A stretch of DNA of 64,000 bases from Syntrophaceae bacterium. GTDB taxonomy: Bacteria > Desulfobacterota > BSN033 > UBA1163. The position numbers and the translations under genes are program-made. The notes beneath the pieces are model-generated. The model searched no databases, was not told the DNA's origin, and saw nothing but the letters and a program-made list of their open reading frames with translations. Every line of letters begins with the position of its first letter. The stretch's first letter is position 1. Positions 1 to 8,511 of this stretch are shown piece by piece. The DNA is taken from the NCBI GenBank assembly GCA_013388635.1, contig JACAEX010000048.1, positions 1 through 64,000 of the forward strand. Direction: 5' to 3'.

Positions 1-117
1 AACAATTATTGAACTGCAGGGTGCGGTTTCTAAGGATTCTATACCTGCTAAATAGCTTTGTCAAATATATTTTCTAAGAACCCAAAAAGTCTTAACTAAA
101 GATAAACGGTATTGTTT

Positions 118-123
118 TATAAT
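118..123 (+). promoter_or_regulatory. possible -10 box upstream of the integrase gene
   Basis: A perfect TATAAT lies about 126 bases before the integrase ATG. No good -35 box is seen at the usual distance; the nearest is a weak TTAACT about 20 bases upstream. The first 249 bases are AT-rich and I see no gene in them. In mobile integrons the attI site lies on the 5' side of intI, so I looked here for a GTTRRRY core on both strands and found no clear match. Confidence 0.3.
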
Positions 124-249
124 ATCACTTGGTTCTCGTTTTGTGTGTTATAAATGACAACCTTGTGAATTGGAATAATTTATTTGATTTTTATTGTTAT
201 CGTCCATATAATTAAAACTTCAATTTCATTAATAGGAGCTGTGAAAGAG

Positions 250-1533
250 ATGAAAACCGAATTGCTCAGGGATTTTGAACTATTTCTTATAAAATTAGGA
301 TCTGTGCCAGAAGATAAGATCAAGTTTTATATTTATTGGGTGAGAAGGTTTCTAAAATTCTGTAATTACCAATTCGATAATATCAATCAAAAAAATGTGT
401 CTCAATATCTCGATTCCCTTGAAGCGGATGAAAAAGTCAAGGACTGGCAAGTCAAACAGGCAGCAGACGCAGTCATTCTTTATGTTGAAAAATATCTCAA
501 TCGGTCATTAAACCAAGCCCTCTCTCCAACAAAGGACTCTGAATCAACAGCCATCGATCCAAAAAGGACTCTTCAATGGAAACAAACGCTGGAAGAGGCA
601 AAAGACGCCATCCGCCTTCGGCACTTTTCTTTAAGCACGGAAAAAACCTACCTTGGATGGATTTCGCGGTTTAAAACTTTCCTGAAGGATCGTGATCCAA
701 ATTCCCTTGAAGCCAATGATATGAAGAACTACCTCACTCATCTGGCTCGTTTTGGTCGAGTCTCTGCTTCGACCCAAAATCAGGCCTTCAATGCCCTTCT
801 CTTTCTATATCGCCATATTTTACACAAGGAGGTGGAGGATCTGACCTCTGTGCCAAGGGCGAAAAGGAGGATCAATCTGCCCACGGTTTTAGGCAGAGAT
901 GAAGTAAAGAATCTGTTATCTCACCTCAACGGGGTTTATCTTCTAATGGGCCAGTTGATGTATGGGTGCGGGCTTCGCCTGATGGAGTGTCTTCGGTTGA
1001 GGATAAAAGATATCGATTTTGAAAACAGCCTCCTCATGGTTCGGTCCGGCAAGGGGGAGAAAGACAGGGCACTGATGATACCCGCGAGGATAAAGGAGGA
1101 GTTTAGCAAACACATAGCCTCTGTCAAAGAGATCCATGAACAGGATCTGAAGATGGGTTATGGTGAGGTCTATCTTCCTGATGCTCTCGATAAAAAATAC
1201 CCTGATGCCCCAAGAGAATGGGGATGGCAGTGGGTCTTTCCAGCGGAGAAGTTGTCCGTTGACCCACGAACCGGTAAGGTGATGCGCTGGCACATCCATC
1301 CCTCAGCGATTCAGCGGGCGGTGAAAGAGGCAGTGATCAAAACGGGCCTGCCCAAAAAAGCAAGCTGTCACACCCTGCGACACAGTTTTGCAACCCATCT
1401 CCTTGAAGCAGGCCACAACATCAGGACGATTCAGGAACTCTTAGGTCACAAACACGTAAATACCACCATGATTTACACCCATGTGATAAGAAAGAGGCCC
1501 GCTGAGATCAGAAGTCCGCTGGATGGTTTGTGA
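250..1533 (+). CDS. integron-integrase-type tyrosine recombinase with extra N-terminal domain
   Basis: Predicted DNA strand-exchange enzyme of 427 aa. The catalytic set is visible: R243 (GCGLRL), K268/K271 in the SGKGEKDR loop, H374 and R377 (HTLRHSF), H400 (LLGHKH) and nucleophile Y409 (MIYTH). Between the beta-hairpin Lys and HxxR there is an insert around residues 308-332 (YLPDALDKKYP, then EWGWQWVFP). This matches the additional patch that distinguishes IntI from XerC/XerD, and the C-terminal RSPLDGL also resembles IntI. The protein is about 100 aa longer than IntI1. Residues 1-90 look like a second SAM-like core-binding domain in front of the usual one at about 113-195. ATG 250 is preferred over TTG 184 because AGGAG precedes it by about 11 bases. 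The stop overlaps sequence just before the radical SAM gene. No cassette array or attC is visible inside the window; an array, if present, would lie to the left. Confidence 0.85.
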   Translation: MKTELLRDFELFLIKLGSVPEDKIKFYIYWVRRFLKFCNYQFDNINQKNVSQYLDSLEADEKVKDWQVKQAADAVILYVEKYLNRSLNQALSPTKDSESTAIDPKRTLQWKQTLEEAKDAIRLRHFSLSTEKTYLGWISRFKTFLKDRDPNSLEANDMKNYLTHLARFGRVSASTQNQAFNALLFLYRHILHKEVEDLTSVPRAKRRINLPTVLGRDEVKNLLSHLNGVYLLMGQLMYGCGLRLMECLRLRIKDIDFENSLLMVRSGKGEKDRALMIPARIKEEFSKHIASVKEIHEQDLKMGYGEVYLPDALDKKYPDAPREWGWQWVFPAEKLSVDPRTGKVMRWHIHPSAIQRAVKEAVIKTGLPKKASCHTLRHSFATHLLEAGHNIRTIQELLGHKHVNTTMIYTHVIRKRPAEIRSPLDGL

Positions 1534-1561
1534 TTCGAATGAGGCAGGTGGAGAATCATCC

Positions 1562-2581
1562 ATGCTCACCTCCCTTCGAGAGGCGATGTTCTATAAAAAC
1601 CTCGATCCGCAAACCGTTCAATGCCTTCTCTGTCCGAGGAGATGTGTCATCGCTAACGGAGAAAGGGGATTCTGCAGAAACAGAGAAAACCAGAAAGGAA
1701 AATTATATACGATCGTTTACGGCAGGCCTGCGGTCGTCGATATCGGGCCGATTGAGAAGGCACCGCTCTACCATTTCCTTCCCGGCCACTTCAGGCTTTG
1801 TCTCACCTGTGCAAGCTGCAACCTGAGGTGTAGACATTGTCAAAACTGGCATCTCTCCCAGAAGAGCGTTGAGGAATTATCACCTTTCTACTATTCACCT
1901 GAAGAAATCCTCCTCCAGGCAAAACAACGAAATCTATTCTCCATCTCATTTACCTATACAGAACCTACGGTTTACTATGAATATCTCTATGATATCTCCT
2001 CACTGGCCAAAGGGTCTGGAATGAAGACCTCGATCGTCTCAAACGGTTACATCAACCCTGAACCTCTTCTGAAGCTTTTGAAGGTCCTGGATGCAGTCAA
2101 GATCGACCTCAAAGGCTTTAGCGAAGAATTTTACAAGGAGATCTGCTCGGCAACTCTCAGGCCGGTACTCGAATCCCTCATCTCGGTCAAAAAAGAGAAT
2201 GTATGGCTGGAGATCGTCAATCTGGTCATCCCAACCCTAAATGACGATCTGAAAATGATCGATGAGATGTGCCGGTGGATCAGGGGAAATCTGGGTTTGG
2301 ACATTCCCCTCCATTTCACCCGATTCTTTCCGGATTATCAATTGACCCACCTCTCCCCTACCCCGATCTCAACCCTGGAGTCTGCTTATCAGATTGCAAA
2401 GAATAACGGTTTGAGGTATGTATATGTTGGAAATGTTCCGGGCCATGTTTACAACTCAACCTACTGTCCCGTTTGTAATCGAAAGGTGATCCATCGAACA
2501 CACTTCGATATTGTTGAAATGAATATAGCGGAAGGGAAATGTAAATTTTGTCATTCTCCTCTTCAAGGGAGATGGAAATAA
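1562..2581 (+). CDS. amrS: AmmeMemoRadiSam-system radical SAM enzyme (AmrS-like)
   Basis: A 339-aa radical SAM protein of the pyruvate-formate-lyase-activase-like group that co-occurs with AMMECR1 and Memo proteins. The cluster motif CxxxCxxC is at C86-C90-C93. An N-terminal Cys set (C21, C24, C28, C38) and a C-terminal CPVC...CKFC pair could hold further metal. The chemistry of this family is not established; it reduces SAM with a [4Fe-4S] cluster. ATG 1562 is chosen over an upstream ATG at 1523 because AGGTGGAG sits about 8 bases before it and the upstream start would overlap the integrase. AMMECR1 and Memo partners are not in this window. The gene stands between a recombinase and a palindromic repeat, so its operon partners are unclear. 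Confidence 0.85.
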   Translation: MLTSLREAMFYKNLDPQTVQCLLCPRRCVIANGERGFCRNRENQKGKLYTIVYGRPAVVDIGPIEKAPLYHFLPGHFRLCLTCASCNLRCRHCQNWHLSQKSVEELSPFYYSPEEILLQAKQRNLFSISFTYTEPTVYYEYLYDISSLAKGSGMKTSIVSNGYINPEPLLKLLKVLDAVKIDLKGFSEEFYKEICSATLRPVLESLISVKKENVWLEIVNLVIPTLNDDLKMIDEMCRWIRGNLGLDIPLHFTRFFPDYQLTHLSPTPISTLESAYQIAKNNGLRYVYVGNVPGHVYNSTYCPVCNRKVIHRTHFDIVEMNIAEGKCKFCHSPLQGRWK

Positions 2582-2630
2582 TAGAATTCGGATTTTATGC
2601 ACAGCGTCATTAATCACAACAGAGCCCATC

Positions 2631-2686
2631 ATTCCCGCGAAAGCGGGAATCCAGGAAAACACTGGATTCCGGGTCAAGCCCGGAAT
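2631..2686. repeat. REP-like triple hairpin element
   Basis: Three consecutive inverted repeats: ATTCCCGC-gaaa-GCGGGAAT (2631-2650), CCAG...CTGG (2651-2665) and ATTCCGGG-tcaag-CCCGGAAT (2666-2686). This is the typical layout of a dispersed intergenic palindromic element. A related copy lies at 11302-11393, in another intergenic gap. It may end transcription from the upstream gene, but no T-run follows. Confidence 0.75.
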
Positions 2687-2811
2687 GACAAACCGGCTAA
2701 AATTTATGTCGTCATGGATAGATTGCGGAATGGAGAATGAAATTTAATACAGCTCTTTTATGAATTCCGAAATCCGCATTCGACACTCTGCATTTGTGAA
2801 AGGAGGGAGAC

Positions 2812-4134
2812 ATGAAGGCCAGAAAATATTTTGAGCCGGAAATTGAAACGATGAGACGGGAGGAATTAGAGGCTCTACAACTTCGGCGATTGAAGCAACA
2901 GTTGAAGAGGTGTTACGCGGCTTCCGGGTTCTACAGGGAAAAGTTCAAGGCCGCAAACATTAAACCCGAGGATATCCGATCACTGGAGGATGTCATTTAC
3001 CTTCCATACGTCACCAAGACAGAGCTCAGGGATGAGCAACTGGCCTACCCTCCTTTTGGAAGGCACACCGTTGCCCCTCCGGAGACCTGGGCAGAGCTTC
3101 ACCCCTCCTCAGGGACAACCGGCGCTCCGGTCAACAACCTCTGGTCCTTTAAAGATGTGGGACACATCTCCCGCTGGACCGCAAGGACCATGTGGACCTT
3201 TGGCGTTAGGCCGGGGGATATCGTTCAGAACGGCTTCAGTTATGGCCTCTGGGTGGCAGGGATGGCTACCCATTATGCCGCAAGGGAACTGGGCTGCTTC
3301 GTCATTCCCATCGGGGCCACGGATACAGAGCGACAGATCGAGTATTTCCTCAAACCGGGTTCGACCGTTCTCCTCTCCACCCCCTCCTATGCCCTGCATA
3401 TTGCAGAGCGACTGAAGCAGAAGGGAATTTCACCCGAAGATATCCCATTGCGCATCGGATGCTTTGGGGGAGAAGGAGGAGCTGAGGTGCCTGCAACCCG
3501 TGAGAAGATCGAAAAGGGATTGGGGATCAAAGCCTTCGACTATTATGGATTAGCTGAAATCGGTCCGACCATTGCCTCGGAGTGTCCGGAGAAAGCAGGG
3601 ATCCACTGGGTGGAAGACCATCTCTTGATCGAAGTCATTCATCCCGAAACGAAGAAACCCTGTGCTCCAGGAGAGATCGGCGTGCTTGTGATTACGCATC
3701 TGACCAAAGAGGCTACCCCCATGATCCGCTACTGGACAAACGATCTGGCCGCACTGGACAAGAAGAGGTGTAAGTGCGGTCGCACCCATGCCCGGTCCGT
3801 GGGCGGCATTCTGGGAAGATCGGACGATATGATTATTTACAAAGGCGCCAAATTTTATCCGGTTCAGGTGGAGAAGGTCGTTCGGAGTTTCCGCGAACTC
3901 TCGGATGAATTTCGAATCGAGCTAACCACTGATCCGCAATTGGGAACGGATTGCTGCACAGTCGTGGCAGAATGTCTCAGGGAGGAGGACGTTCCAAGGA
4001 TGATCCCTCTCTTGAAGAGCGGGCTGAAGGAGGAATGCCACGTCACACCGGAGATTCGCTTCGTTCCGTTCAACACGCTGGAGCGGACCACATTTAAGGC
4101 GAAACGGATTGTCGACAAAAGGGAGAAGAGATAA
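2812..4134 (+). CDS. phenylacetate-CoA ligase-like AMP-forming acyl-CoA ligase
   Basis: A 440-aa adenylate-forming enzyme of the PaaK type, expected to activate a carboxylic acid to its CoA thioester with ATP in the cytoplasm. Residues 99-106 (SSGTTGAP) form the P-loop. The YYGLAEIGP motif near residue 243 is the second core motif, and the C-terminal part has the GRSDDMIIYKGAKFYP hinge/lysine-loop seen in PaaK. Length matches PaaK (about 430-440). ATG follows AAAGGAGGGAGAC. The substrate cannot be read from sequence: the neighbours (AbfD-like dehydratase, aminotransferase, thiolase) suggest an aliphatic or amino-acid-derived acid as well as an aryl acid, so paaK is not assigned. Confidence 0.85.
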   Translation: MKARKYFEPEIETMRREELEALQLRRLKQQLKRCYAASGFYREKFKAANIKPEDIRSLEDVIYLPYVTKTELRDEQLAYPPFGRHTVAPPETWAELHPSSGTTGAPVNNLWSFKDVGHISRWTARTMWTFGVRPGDIVQNGFSYGLWVAGMATHYAARELGCFVIPIGATDTERQIEYFLKPGSTVLLSTPSYALHIAERLKQKGISPEDIPLRIGCFGGEGGAEVPATREKIEKGLGIKAFDYYGLAEIGPTIASECPEKAGIHWVEDHLLIEVIHPETKKPCAPGEIGVLVITHLTKEATPMIRYWTNDLAALDKKRCKCGRTHARSVGGILGRSDDMIIYKGAKFYPVQVEKVVRSFRELSDEFRIELTTDPQLGTDCCTVVAECLREEDVPRMIPLLKSGLKEECHVTPEIRFVPFNTLERTTFKAKRIVDKREKR

Positions 4135-4191
4135 AATCCCAACGCAAAAAATTCTAAGTCCCAGGTAAATTCCGGTTCTTCCGGCTTTTGT

Positions 4192-4260
4192 GTGGGTGAT
4201 CTGCTTCTCTTAAGTTTAACCCCTCCACTCCTCCCCTTAACTTAAGAGGAGGTTACCCAC
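4192..4260. repeat. long imperfect inverted repeat (hairpin)
   Basis: Arms of about 25-29 bases (4192-4220 and 4237-4260) are near reverse complements. Both carry GTGGGT at the outer end and CTCTTAAGTT inside, around a short pyrimidine-rich loop. It lies after the ligase gene and could act as a transcription terminator or be a small dispersed element. No T-run follows. Confidence 0.65.
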
Positions 4261-4279
4261 TCAATACCCGGATGAGCCT

Positions 4280-4359
4280 AAATTCCAATAATCAATGAAC
4301 AAAAATACTTGATTATGGGTGCCTGTCCTACGCCGGATTGGGGACAGGGTTTGGAATTT
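4280..4359 (+). other. nested inverted repeats able to form a three-way junction
   Basis: Three perfect stems nest cleanly. P1 is AAATTCCAA (4280-4288) with TTGGAATTT (4351-4359). P2 is TAATCAA (4289-4295) with TTGATTA (4309-4315). P3 is CCTGTCC (4322-4328) with GGACAGG (4342-4348). P2 stacks directly on P1, and both apical loops are 13 nt. The element ends 40 bases before the SDR start codon, so it may be a structured 5' leader or an operator. It could also be a small mobile palindromic element. I do not recognise it as a known riboswitch. Confidence 0.55.
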
Positions 4360-4399
4360 CGGTATCTATCAGGTAGGTTTAATCGAGAGGAAGGTCGAA

Positions 4400-5170
4400 A
4401 TGGATGGCACAAGAATGTTCCAGCTTGAAGGGAAGACAGCGATTGTGACAGGTGCCAGTCGAGGGATCGGGGAGGCGATCGCAAAAGGATTTGCCCAGGC
4501 AGGAGCAGACCTCGTTCTGGTCAGCCGGAATATGGCTGCCCTTGAAAGACTGGCCCAGGAGATCTCCGGGTTTGGAAGGAAGGCCTTGCCACTTGCGGCT
4601 GACATCGGAGACCCTGAAGCCATTCAAAAGGTGATAGACCGTACGCTGGAGGTCTTTCTTAGAATCGACATCCTGGTGAATAATGCGGGCATCAGTCCGG
4701 TCTTGAAAAAGGCCGAAGAGATGACGCTCAAGGAATGGGAAGAAATTGTGCGGGTCAACCTCACCGGAACCTTTCTCTTCTCCCAAGCGGCAGGCAGGGT
4801 GATGATCCGACAGGGAGCTGGAAAGATCATCAATATGGTCTCCGTGGGGGCAGTGGTGGGCTTTCAGAGGCAGATTGCCTATTGTGCTACCAAGGGTGGC
4901 ATACTCCAGATGACCAGAGTCCTCGCGCTCGAATGGGCGAGACACAACATCCAGGTCAATGCCATTGGCCCTTCCTACCTCGAAACAGAATTGACAAAGG
5001 GGATGAGGGAATCGAAGGTCATCTCAGAAAATCTTCTCCGGAGGACGCCCATGGCCAGGTTTGGAAAACCTGAAGAGGTGGTGGGAGCAGCCCTCTACCT
5101 CGCCTCGGATGCCTCAAGCTATGTCACCGGCCAAACCCTCTTCGTAGATGGCGGATGGCTCGCCTATTAG
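4400..5170 (+). CDS. short-chain dehydrogenase/reductase (FabG-like)
   Basis: A 256-aa SDR. It carries the NAD(P) motif TGASRGIG near residue 20, NNAG near residue 95, a catalytic Ser in MVSVGAV, and YCATK (YxxxK) near residue 160. The C-terminus has the classic YVTGQTLFVDGGW. It should interconvert a 3-hydroxyacyl and a 3-oxoacyl thioester, or a related alcohol and ketone. ATG 4400 is chosen because GAGAGGAAGG precedes it by about 6 bases; the frame is open back to 4319 but that stretch holds the structured element. Twenty-one bases separate it from the next gene, so it probably belongs to the abfD operon. Confidence 0.85.
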   Translation: MDGTRMFQLEGKTAIVTGASRGIGEAIAKGFAQAGADLVLVSRNMAALERLAQEISGFGRKALPLAADIGDPEAIQKVIDRTLEVFLRIDILVNNAGISPVLKKAEEMTLKEWEEIVRVNLTGTFLFSQAAGRVMIRQGAGKIINMVSVGAVVGFQRQIAYCATKGGILQMTRVLALEWARHNIQVNAIGPSYLETELTKGMRESKVISENLLRRTPMARFGKPEEVVGAALYLASDASSYVTGQTLFVDGGWLAY

Positions 5171-5191
5171 GAGGTCGACTCCGGCTGAGGT

Positions 5192-5533
5192 ATGGCCAAG
5201 AAGAGGATCGGAATTAAGTACTGTGGGGGGTGTAACCCCCACTACGACCGGGTCGGGATGGTCGAGCGGACCGAATCCCTACTGAAGAATCGCTTCATCT
5301 TTCTCAGGCACGATGAAGAAGGCCTGGATGGATTGGTGCTGGTCAATGGATGCCCCCGATCCTGTTCAACGATTGATCCTGACAGGAGGGATCTGCCTTC
5401 TTTTTCAGTCTCAGGAGAAGCCGATTTTGAGAATCTACAGCACAGCTTGATGGCCCTCGATGAGAAAGGAAAGGGTTCTCAGGAATTTCCAACGTCCAAC
5501 AAAAGAAAAGCATTTAAAAGGAGAAAGAGATGA
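5192..5533 (+). CDS. small CGGCNP-motif cysteine protein, function unknown
   Basis: A 113-aa protein that begins KRIGIKYCGGCNPHYDR and has a second Cys pair in NGCPRSC (near residues 54-58). The paired Cys motifs suggest metal or Fe-S binding or redox activity; this is inference. The C-terminal third is Lys/Arg-rich and probably disordered. Its stop overlaps the abfD start by four bases (ATGA), so the two are translationally coupled and the protein may assist the oxygen-sensitive [4Fe-4S] flavoenzyme. AGGAGGT lies about 16 bases upstream, further than usual, with GAGG directly before the ATG. I do not recognise a named family. Confidence 0.7.
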   Translation: MAKKRIGIKYCGGCNPHYDRVGMVERTESLLKNRFIFLRHDEEGLDGLVLVNGCPRSCSTIDPDRRDLPSFSVSGEADFENLQHSLMALDEKGKGSQEFPTSNKRKAFKRRKR

Positions 5534-6972
5534 AACGGATCGTGACGAAAGAGGATTATATCAAGAGTTTGAAGGATCTCCATCACGTCGTTTACTACAA
5601 CGGCAAACGGGTGGAGGATGTGACCGAGCACCCTGCCATTCGTCCCCACATCAATTCTGCTGCTCTGACCTATGAGCTTGCTCTCCGGCCAGAGTATGAG
5701 GATCTGATGACTGCCACTTCCCACCTCACCGGCAAGAAGATCAACCGTTTCACCCACATCCATCAGAGCGTGGACGACCTGATCAAAAAGGTTCAGATGC
5801 TCCGTCTGATCGGCCATGAGACCGGTTCATGTTTTCAACGATGCGTCGGATTCGATGCGTTGAACGCGGTTTACATGACCTCTTACGACGTGGATCAGAA
5901 GTATAAAACCGACTATTTCGAGCGATTTAAGCGATATCTCCTCCATGTGCAGGAGAGCAATGTGATGCTCGTGGGAGGAATGACCGATGTGAAAGGGGAC
6001 AGGTCCCTTTCACCCGGAAAACAGGCTGATCCAGACCTCTTCACCCATGTTGTTGAACGGCGCTCGGACGGCATCATCATCCGGGGAGCCAAGGCCCATA
6101 TGACAGGAGGGGTCAATTCTCACGAAATCCTGATCATGCCCACCCAGGCGATCAGGGAGGACGAAAGGGATTATGCCCTCTCCTGCGCCCTGCCTCTCAA
6201 TGCGCCGGGAGTGGTTCTCATCTTCGGCCGCCAGACCAATGAGGAAAGAAAGTTCGAGAAGGGGATGGACGTCGGCAACCCGCAATTCGGCCTGGTGGGA
6301 GGAGAGGCGCTGATCATTTTTGATAACGTCTTTGTGCCATGGGAACGCGTCTTCCTCTGCGGGGAGTATGATATGGCCGGGTTGCTGGTCGAGCGGTTTG
6401 CGACTCTGCACCGGCAGAACTATGGCGGGTGTAAGGGAGGCGTCTCAGACGTTTTGATCGGAGCAACTGCCCTTGCCGCAGAATATCAGGGCACGGCCAA
6501 TGCCTCCCATGTCAGGGAGAAACTGGCGGAGATGATGCACCTCGCAGAAACGATCTATGCAGGTTCCGTGGCCTGTTCGGCCATGGGCTATAAGACCCCA
6601 TCCGGCGCTTACTATGCAGACCCGCTCCTCGCCAATACCACAAAGCACAATGTCACACGCCACATCTATGAAATCGCCCGCCTGGCTCACGACATCGCAG
6701 GAGGCATCATTGCCACCATGCCGTTTCAGGGTGATCTGGAGAGCAGCGAGGTGGGTCGTTATGTAAAAAAATACCTGGCCAGTGCCAAAGGGGTCCCTGT
6801 GGAGGCACGGATGAAGATCCTCAGACTGATCGAGAATATGAGCGGAGGCACGGCCCTGGTGGAGTCCATGCACGGCGCAGGATCGCCCCAGACTCAGAAG
6901 GTGATGTATGCCAGACTGGGAAACTTAGAGCAGAAGAAACGCTGGGCCAAACGTCTGGTGGGAATTGAATGA
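5530..6972 (+). CDS. abfD: 4-hydroxybutyryl-CoA dehydratase / vinylacetyl-CoA isomerase-like
   Basis: A 480-aa enzyme of the HpaB-like flavin fold. In the Clostridium aminobutyricum enzyme the [4Fe-4S] ligands are C99, C103, H292 and C299. Here C101, C105, H294 and C301 occupy the same spacing (a +2 offset), in GSCFQRC and LHRQNYGGC. Retention of all four ligands argues for a true radical dehydratase rather than a 4-hydroxyphenylacetate monooxygenase. The reaction would be FAD-dependent dehydration of 4-hydroxybutyryl-CoA to crotonyl-CoA, with delta-isomerisation of vinylacetyl-CoA. The class III aminotransferase downstream fits entry from 4-aminobutyrate. A similar 4- or 5-hydroxyacyl-CoA substrate is possible. 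Confidence 0.88.
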   Translation: MKRIVTKEDYIKSLKDLHHVVYYNGKRVEDVTEHPAIRPHINSAALTYELALRPEYEDLMTATSHLTGKKINRFTHIHQSVDDLIKKVQMLRLIGHETGSCFQRCVGFDALNAVYMTSYDVDQKYKTDYFERFKRYLLHVQESNVMLVGGMTDVKGDRSLSPGKQADPDLFTHVVERRSDGIIIRGAKAHMTGGVNSHEILIMPTQAIREDERDYALSCALPLNAPGVVLIFGRQTNEERKFEKGMDVGNPQFGLVGGEALIIFDNVFVPWERVFLCGEYDMAGLLVERFATLHRQNYGGCKGGVSDVLIGATALAAEYQGTANASHVREKLAEMMHLAETIYAGSVACSAMGYKTPSGAYYADPLLANTTKHNVTRHIYEIARLAHDIAGGIIATMPFQGDLESSEVGRYVKKYLASAKGVPVEARMKILRLIENMSGGTALVESMHGAGSPQTQKVMYARLGNLEQKKRWAKRLVGIE

Positions 6973-7086
6973 ACGCAGTCCCTTGTGCAGGGAGCGAAAT
7001 CCCGGAGACAGGCCACCCTCTGCCATTCATGCCAACCGTAGGCCTACAGAGTTTCCGAGGAGTGACAGAGATAGGGGAGAATCCCG

Positions 7087-8412
7087 ATGAACAAATCTAA
7101 GACAGGTGCGGGTAGTGACGATCGTCTGATCCTGGCGAGGACGCGCAGGGATCGGATCAGAGAGGGGGTCACGGTCATCACAAAAGGGGAAGGGGTCCGT
7201 GTTTTTGATCAGGACGGGAAGAGTTACATCGATCTGGTTGCAGGTGTGACCCGACCTGTTCATGTCGGCTATGGTCGTAAGGAGATTGCTCAGGCAGCCT
7301 ATGATCAGATGTGCGAACTTCCTTACTTCACCCCTATGGAATTTGCCAACCTCCCCGCAATGAAATTAGCAGATGCCTTATCAGAGATCACACCCGGTCG
7401 AATCAATCAATTCTTTTTCGTATGCGATGGCTCTGAGGCTGTCGAATCGGCGATCAAATTGGCCAGACACCACCATCACAACAAGGGAGACAAAAAAAGA
7501 TACAAAATCATCTCCAGACGGGGCGCCTATCATGGTACTACTGTTGGGGCTTTAGGCATCTTAGGCACGGTTCTCCCCATGCGGCAGATCATGGAGCCCC
7601 TTTCGTCCGGAACCATCTTCGTAGAGTCGCCCTATTGCTACCGCTGCCCTTTCCGTCTTTCCTATCCTCACTGCGATCTGCTCTGTGCAAAGGATATCGA
7701 ACGCATCATCCAGTTTGAGGATCCGGAGCAGATTTCAGCCTTTATTGGCGAACCGATCCAGCAAGGGTTCGGAGCCTACGCCCCTCCGAAGGAATACTGG
7801 AAAGTGGTCCGTGAGATCTGCGATCGTTACGGTATCCTTCTCATTGTGGATGAGGTCATCTGCGGGTTCGGAAGAACGGGCAAATGGTTTGGCATCGAGC
7901 ATTACGACGTCCAGCCTGACCTGATCACCATGGCCAAAGGGATATCGAGTGGCTATCTTCCCCTGGGAGCGGTGGGATGTACAGATGAGGTCATGGAGCC
8001 GATAGAGACTTTTCACCATCTCCATACCTATGCGAACCATCCGGTCTCCTGTGCCGCAGCCCTGAAGAATATAGAAATCATAAAACGAGAAAACTTGGTT
8101 GAGAATTCATCCAAAATGGGAACCTATTTTCTGGAGGGTTTAAAGTCCCTTGAAGCCCATCCAACGGTGGGCGAGGTCAGAGGGACCGGGCTATGGACCG
8201 CGATCGATTTTACTGTGAACAAAAAAACCAGGGCACCCTTCCCTCCCAATCGGATCATCCATATCATCGAGCGTGCGAAGAAAAAGGGGCTGATCATCAA
8301 GACCATGGGCCAGGCCCTGGAGTTTGCGCCTCCACTCATTATCCAGAAAGAGGAGATCGACGAGGCACTCAAGATTCTGGACCAATGCATTACAGAAGAG
8401 GAGAAAAAATAG
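7087..8412 (+). CDS. class III PLP aminotransferase (4-aminobutyrate/omega-amino acid type)
   Basis: A 441-aa class III aminotransferase. The PLP lysine is K284 in TMAKGISSGYLPLGAV, the pyridine-nitrogen Asp is D255 in IVDEV, and GSEAVESAIKLAR (115-127) binds phosphate. A CxxC-x8-CxxxC cluster (C184, C187, C196, C200) marks a known subgroup and may bind a metal. It would move an amino group from an omega- or beta-amino acid to 2-oxoglutarate or pyruvate, giving a semialdehyde. Next to abfD, a 4-aminobutyrate or 5-aminovalerate role is attractive, but specificity cannot be read from sequence. The ATG follows AGGGGAGAATCCCG. Confidence 0.85.
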   Translation: MNKSKTGAGSDDRLILARTRRDRIREGVTVITKGEGVRVFDQDGKSYIDLVAGVTRPVHVGYGRKEIAQAAYDQMCELPYFTPMEFANLPAMKLADALSEITPGRINQFFFVCDGSEAVESAIKLARHHHHNKGDKKRYKIISRRGAYHGTTVGALGILGTVLPMRQIMEPLSSGTIFVESPYCYRCPFRLSYPHCDLLCAKDIERIIQFEDPEQISAFIGEPIQQGFGAYAPPKEYWKVVREICDRYGILLIVDEVICGFGRTGKWFGIEHYDVQPDLITMAKGISSGYLPLGAVGCTDEVMEPIETFHHLHTYANHPVSCAAALKNIEIIKRENLVENSSKMGTYFLEGLKSLEAHPTVGEVRGTGLWTAIDFTVNKKTRAPFPPNRIIHIIERAKKKGLIIKTMGQALEFAPPLIIQKEEIDEALKILDQCITEEEKK

Positions 8413-8511
8413 GGACAGCTCCCATTTTGGCAGAACGCATTCGACGTGCCGCAAAGGTCCGGGAGATGGAGAAGGTGGCTATCCATTTTCCTGTTTCAAT
8501 AGCGTAAAGAC

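Noticed and set aside
1..249. attI site or gene cassette left of the integrase
   Set aside because: No clear GTTRRRY core or attC-like fold is found. TCTTAAC near 90-96 misses the consensus.
943..1299. Minus-strand ORF of 118 codons inside the integrase gene
   Set aside because: It is a shadow of the catalytic domain, with no RBS and no plausible motif.
5530..6972. 4-hydroxyphenylacetate 3-monooxygenase (HpaB) for the AbfD-like gene
   Set aside because: All four [4Fe-4S] ligands of 4-hydroxybutyryl-CoA dehydratase are conserved at the same spacing, which HpaB lacks.
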